Positions 7,223 to 7,960 of a stretch of DNA of 7,960 bases are shown here, piece after piece. Source of the DNA: CAYRTD01 sp964426915 (GTDB lineage: Bacteria; Bacteroidota; Bacteroidia; Bacteroidales; GCA-2748055); NCBI GenBank assembly GCA_964426915.1, contig CAYRTD010000171.1, positions 1 to 7,960 on the forward strand, given 5' to 3'. How positions within the stretch are numbered: the stretch's first letter is position 1; every line of letters starts with the position of its first letter. The notes beneath the pieces are model-generated. The model was not told where the DNA came from, searched no databases, and was given only the letters and a program-made list of their open reading frames with translations. The position numbers and the translations under genes are program-made.

Positions 7223-7409
7223 TTCAACCCGTTTCGAACTATGGCAAAATAACTGGATTACCAGCCAGGACCCGGGATTTGTGAATCCCGATCAGCAAAA
7301 CTTTAATCTTAAAGAAGATGCTGCGGTGTTTGAAGAGATTCCGGGATTTGAACCCATTCCTTACAGCGATATTGGTTTGTATGAAGATCAGTACAGGGAT
7401 GATTTATAA
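7200..7409 (+). pseudogene. C-terminal tail of a secreted right-handed beta-helix protein
   Basis: The 69-codon frame ends with WITSQDPGFVNPDQQNF, LKEDAAVFEEIPGFEPIP and IGLYEDQYRDDL. The pattern DPGFV(D/N)...NF.LK..S/A.VF..IPGF.PIP...IGLY.D.YR is the usual C-terminus of large Bacteroidota secreted parallel beta-helix (pectate lyase-like) proteins, which act on polysaccharides or bind the cell surface. Only TTG (7200) or GTG (7203) could serve as a start, and the whole helix, several hundred residues, is absent. A stop at 7182-7184 closes the frame upstream. The fragment cannot be active. It reads cleanly to its own stop, so it was deleted from the inside and not eroded by many mutations. Confidence 0.7.
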
Positions 7410-7411
7410 AA

Positions 7412-7624
7412 TACCATTCACACAAGCATTTTTCCTATATCCTGAATGATCAATACGTAAAATTTCGGGAATATCCAGAACTTCCTTTTATTTATGTGCA
7501 ATTGCCAAATTTTCTTCTAAAAAATGATAGTGTGGATCAGGTATCTGGTAAATGGGTAAACCTCAGGGAAGCATAACGAAAAACCCTTTCTGTCCTGAAC
7601 ACCGGTATGGCGGTAACTATTGAT
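7412..7624 (+). pseudogene. Internal fragment of a sialate O-acetylesterase, with a nonsense codon
   Basis: A forward frame with no start codon reads YPELPFIYVQLPNF, then SGKWVNLREA, TAA (7574-7576), then RKTLSVLNTGMAVTID. This matches the conserved middle of SGNH-type sialate O-acetylesterases, where W..LREAQRKTL..PNTGMAVTID is expected. The stop replaces the conserved Gln: CAA to TAA is one C-to-T change. Similarity probably begins right after the beta-helix stop (about 7412, YHSHKHFSYILNDQ, where the family has a region like F.ALI.DWR) and ends at ATTGAT (7624), after which the frame reads YTFQQNG and stops. The N-terminal catalytic Ser region and the C-terminal Asp/His region are both absent. 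It is a dead gene piece cut at both ends. In the living gene the enzyme would remove acetyl groups from sialic acids or plant glycans and would fit beside the beta-helix and GH3 genes. Confidence 0.75.
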
Positions 7625-7960
7625 TATACTTTTCAACAAAACGGATGAGGTCATCCTCATTTCTTATCTTTAATCCTGATTCAGTTATTATTTCTTTTAT
7701 GGTGGGTTTCGCATCCTTGAAAATCCTTTTTATGTTTCGTTTTGATGGCTTGCAATGTATATATACTCCATCTTTACATAAGAAATACCGGTTGCGGACA
7801 TAAATTTCGTCTAAGCTGCTCATTTCCCATTTATGATGTAAATAGAGAGATAATTTCCCTTCCACAAGTACCTGAACAAATGATTCATTTTCATTATAGA
7901 TTGAGGGGGGGAGTTTTACCTTTTTGAATTCTATAGGTTTTTCTTCTTGATCCTGAAGTA
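7617..7960 (-). CDS. C-terminal part of an uncharacterised Bacteroidota protein
   Basis: The minus-strand frame is open from the right edge to TAG at 7617-7619, about 114 codons. A GTG at 7863-7865 exists, but the frame continues upstream without a stop through KPIEFKKVKLPPSIYNENES, so the gene most likely begins outside the window. The visible part reads VLVEGKLSLYLHH, then RYFLCKDGVYIHC and ends FKDAKPTIKEI...NEDDLIRFVEKYNQ. This pattern (a 'gk.sLY' strand, a YFL strand, a short helical region and a terminal YN) resembles the C-termini of uncharacterised, often exported Bacteroidota proteins, but I cannot name a family with certainty and assign no function. Its last codons overlap the esterase remnant by about 8 bases, so its present stop may lie at or near a rearrangement joint. 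Confidence 0.6.
   Translation of the reverse strand, partial: LQDQEEKPIEFKKVKLPPSIYNENESFVQVLVEGKLSLYLHHKWEMSSLDEIYVRNRYFLCKDGVYIHCKPSKRNIKRIFKDAKPTIKEIITESGLKIRNEDDLIRFVEKYNQ

Noticed and set aside
7742..7927. Forward open frame of 61 codons at the right edge
   Set aside because: Antisense to the minus-strand frame that stays open to the edge; its sequence has no family pattern.
1..7960. CRISPR array, tRNA or rRNA gene, complete insertion sequence, toxin-antitoxin or defence system
   Set aside because: No regularly spaced repeats, tRNA-like folds, transposase motifs or small two-gene operons were seen on either strand.

Overview
The window looks like chromosomal DNA of a Bacteroidota bacterium, perhaps a polysaccharide-degrading member of the Marinilabiliales/Prolixibacteraceae type (the order is inference). 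The reasons are AT-rich spacers, no clear Shine-Dalgarno sites, one TAnnTTTG-type promoter candidate, an AraC-type regulator carrying a long TPR region, and gene families typical of Bacteroidota carbohydrate loci: GH3 with PA14, right-handed beta-helix protein, sialate O-acetylesterase, and an RR-signal protein start.

Layout. Positions 1-74 may hold the last codons of a gene entering from the left. A spacer with two small inverted repeats follows. From 2629 back to 296 on the minus strand lies an intact 777-residue membrane-anchored regulator: AraC HTH, one membrane helix, a TolB-like domain and TPRs. Its upstream spacer ends in a 7-bp hairpin and a perfect 32-bp palindrome (2858-2889). Directly against that palindrome begins the 3' part of a Cu+-type P-type ATPase (to 3865), which lacks the metal-binding domain and the first six membrane helices. 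A candidate promoter (4012-4045) precedes a 14-codon remnant of a twin-arginine signal gene (4079). Next comes the second intact gene, a GH3 glycosidase with a PA14 insertion (4182-6770), starting at GTG just after an in-frame ATG-ATG-TAA.

From 6771 to about 7624 the DNA is a graveyard. It holds a signal-peptide stub (7172), joined out of frame to the C-terminal tail of a secreted beta-helix protein (to 7409), followed immediately by a middle piece of a sialate O-acetylesterase that carries a nonsense codon in its most conserved stretch. The right edge holds the C-terminal part of a minus-strand gene of unknown function, running out of the window.

How the parts work together. Only the regulator and the GH3 enzyme look functional. 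The broken beta-helix, esterase and RR-signal genes suggest that the GH3 gene is a survivor of a larger polysaccharide-utilisation region worn down by deletions. The Cu-ATPase fragment is unrelated to that theme and looks like a leftover of a rearrangement at the palindrome. I see no convincing new multi-gene system. The points most worth a second look are the regulator architecture, the palindrome/ATPase junction and the chain of gene remnants.
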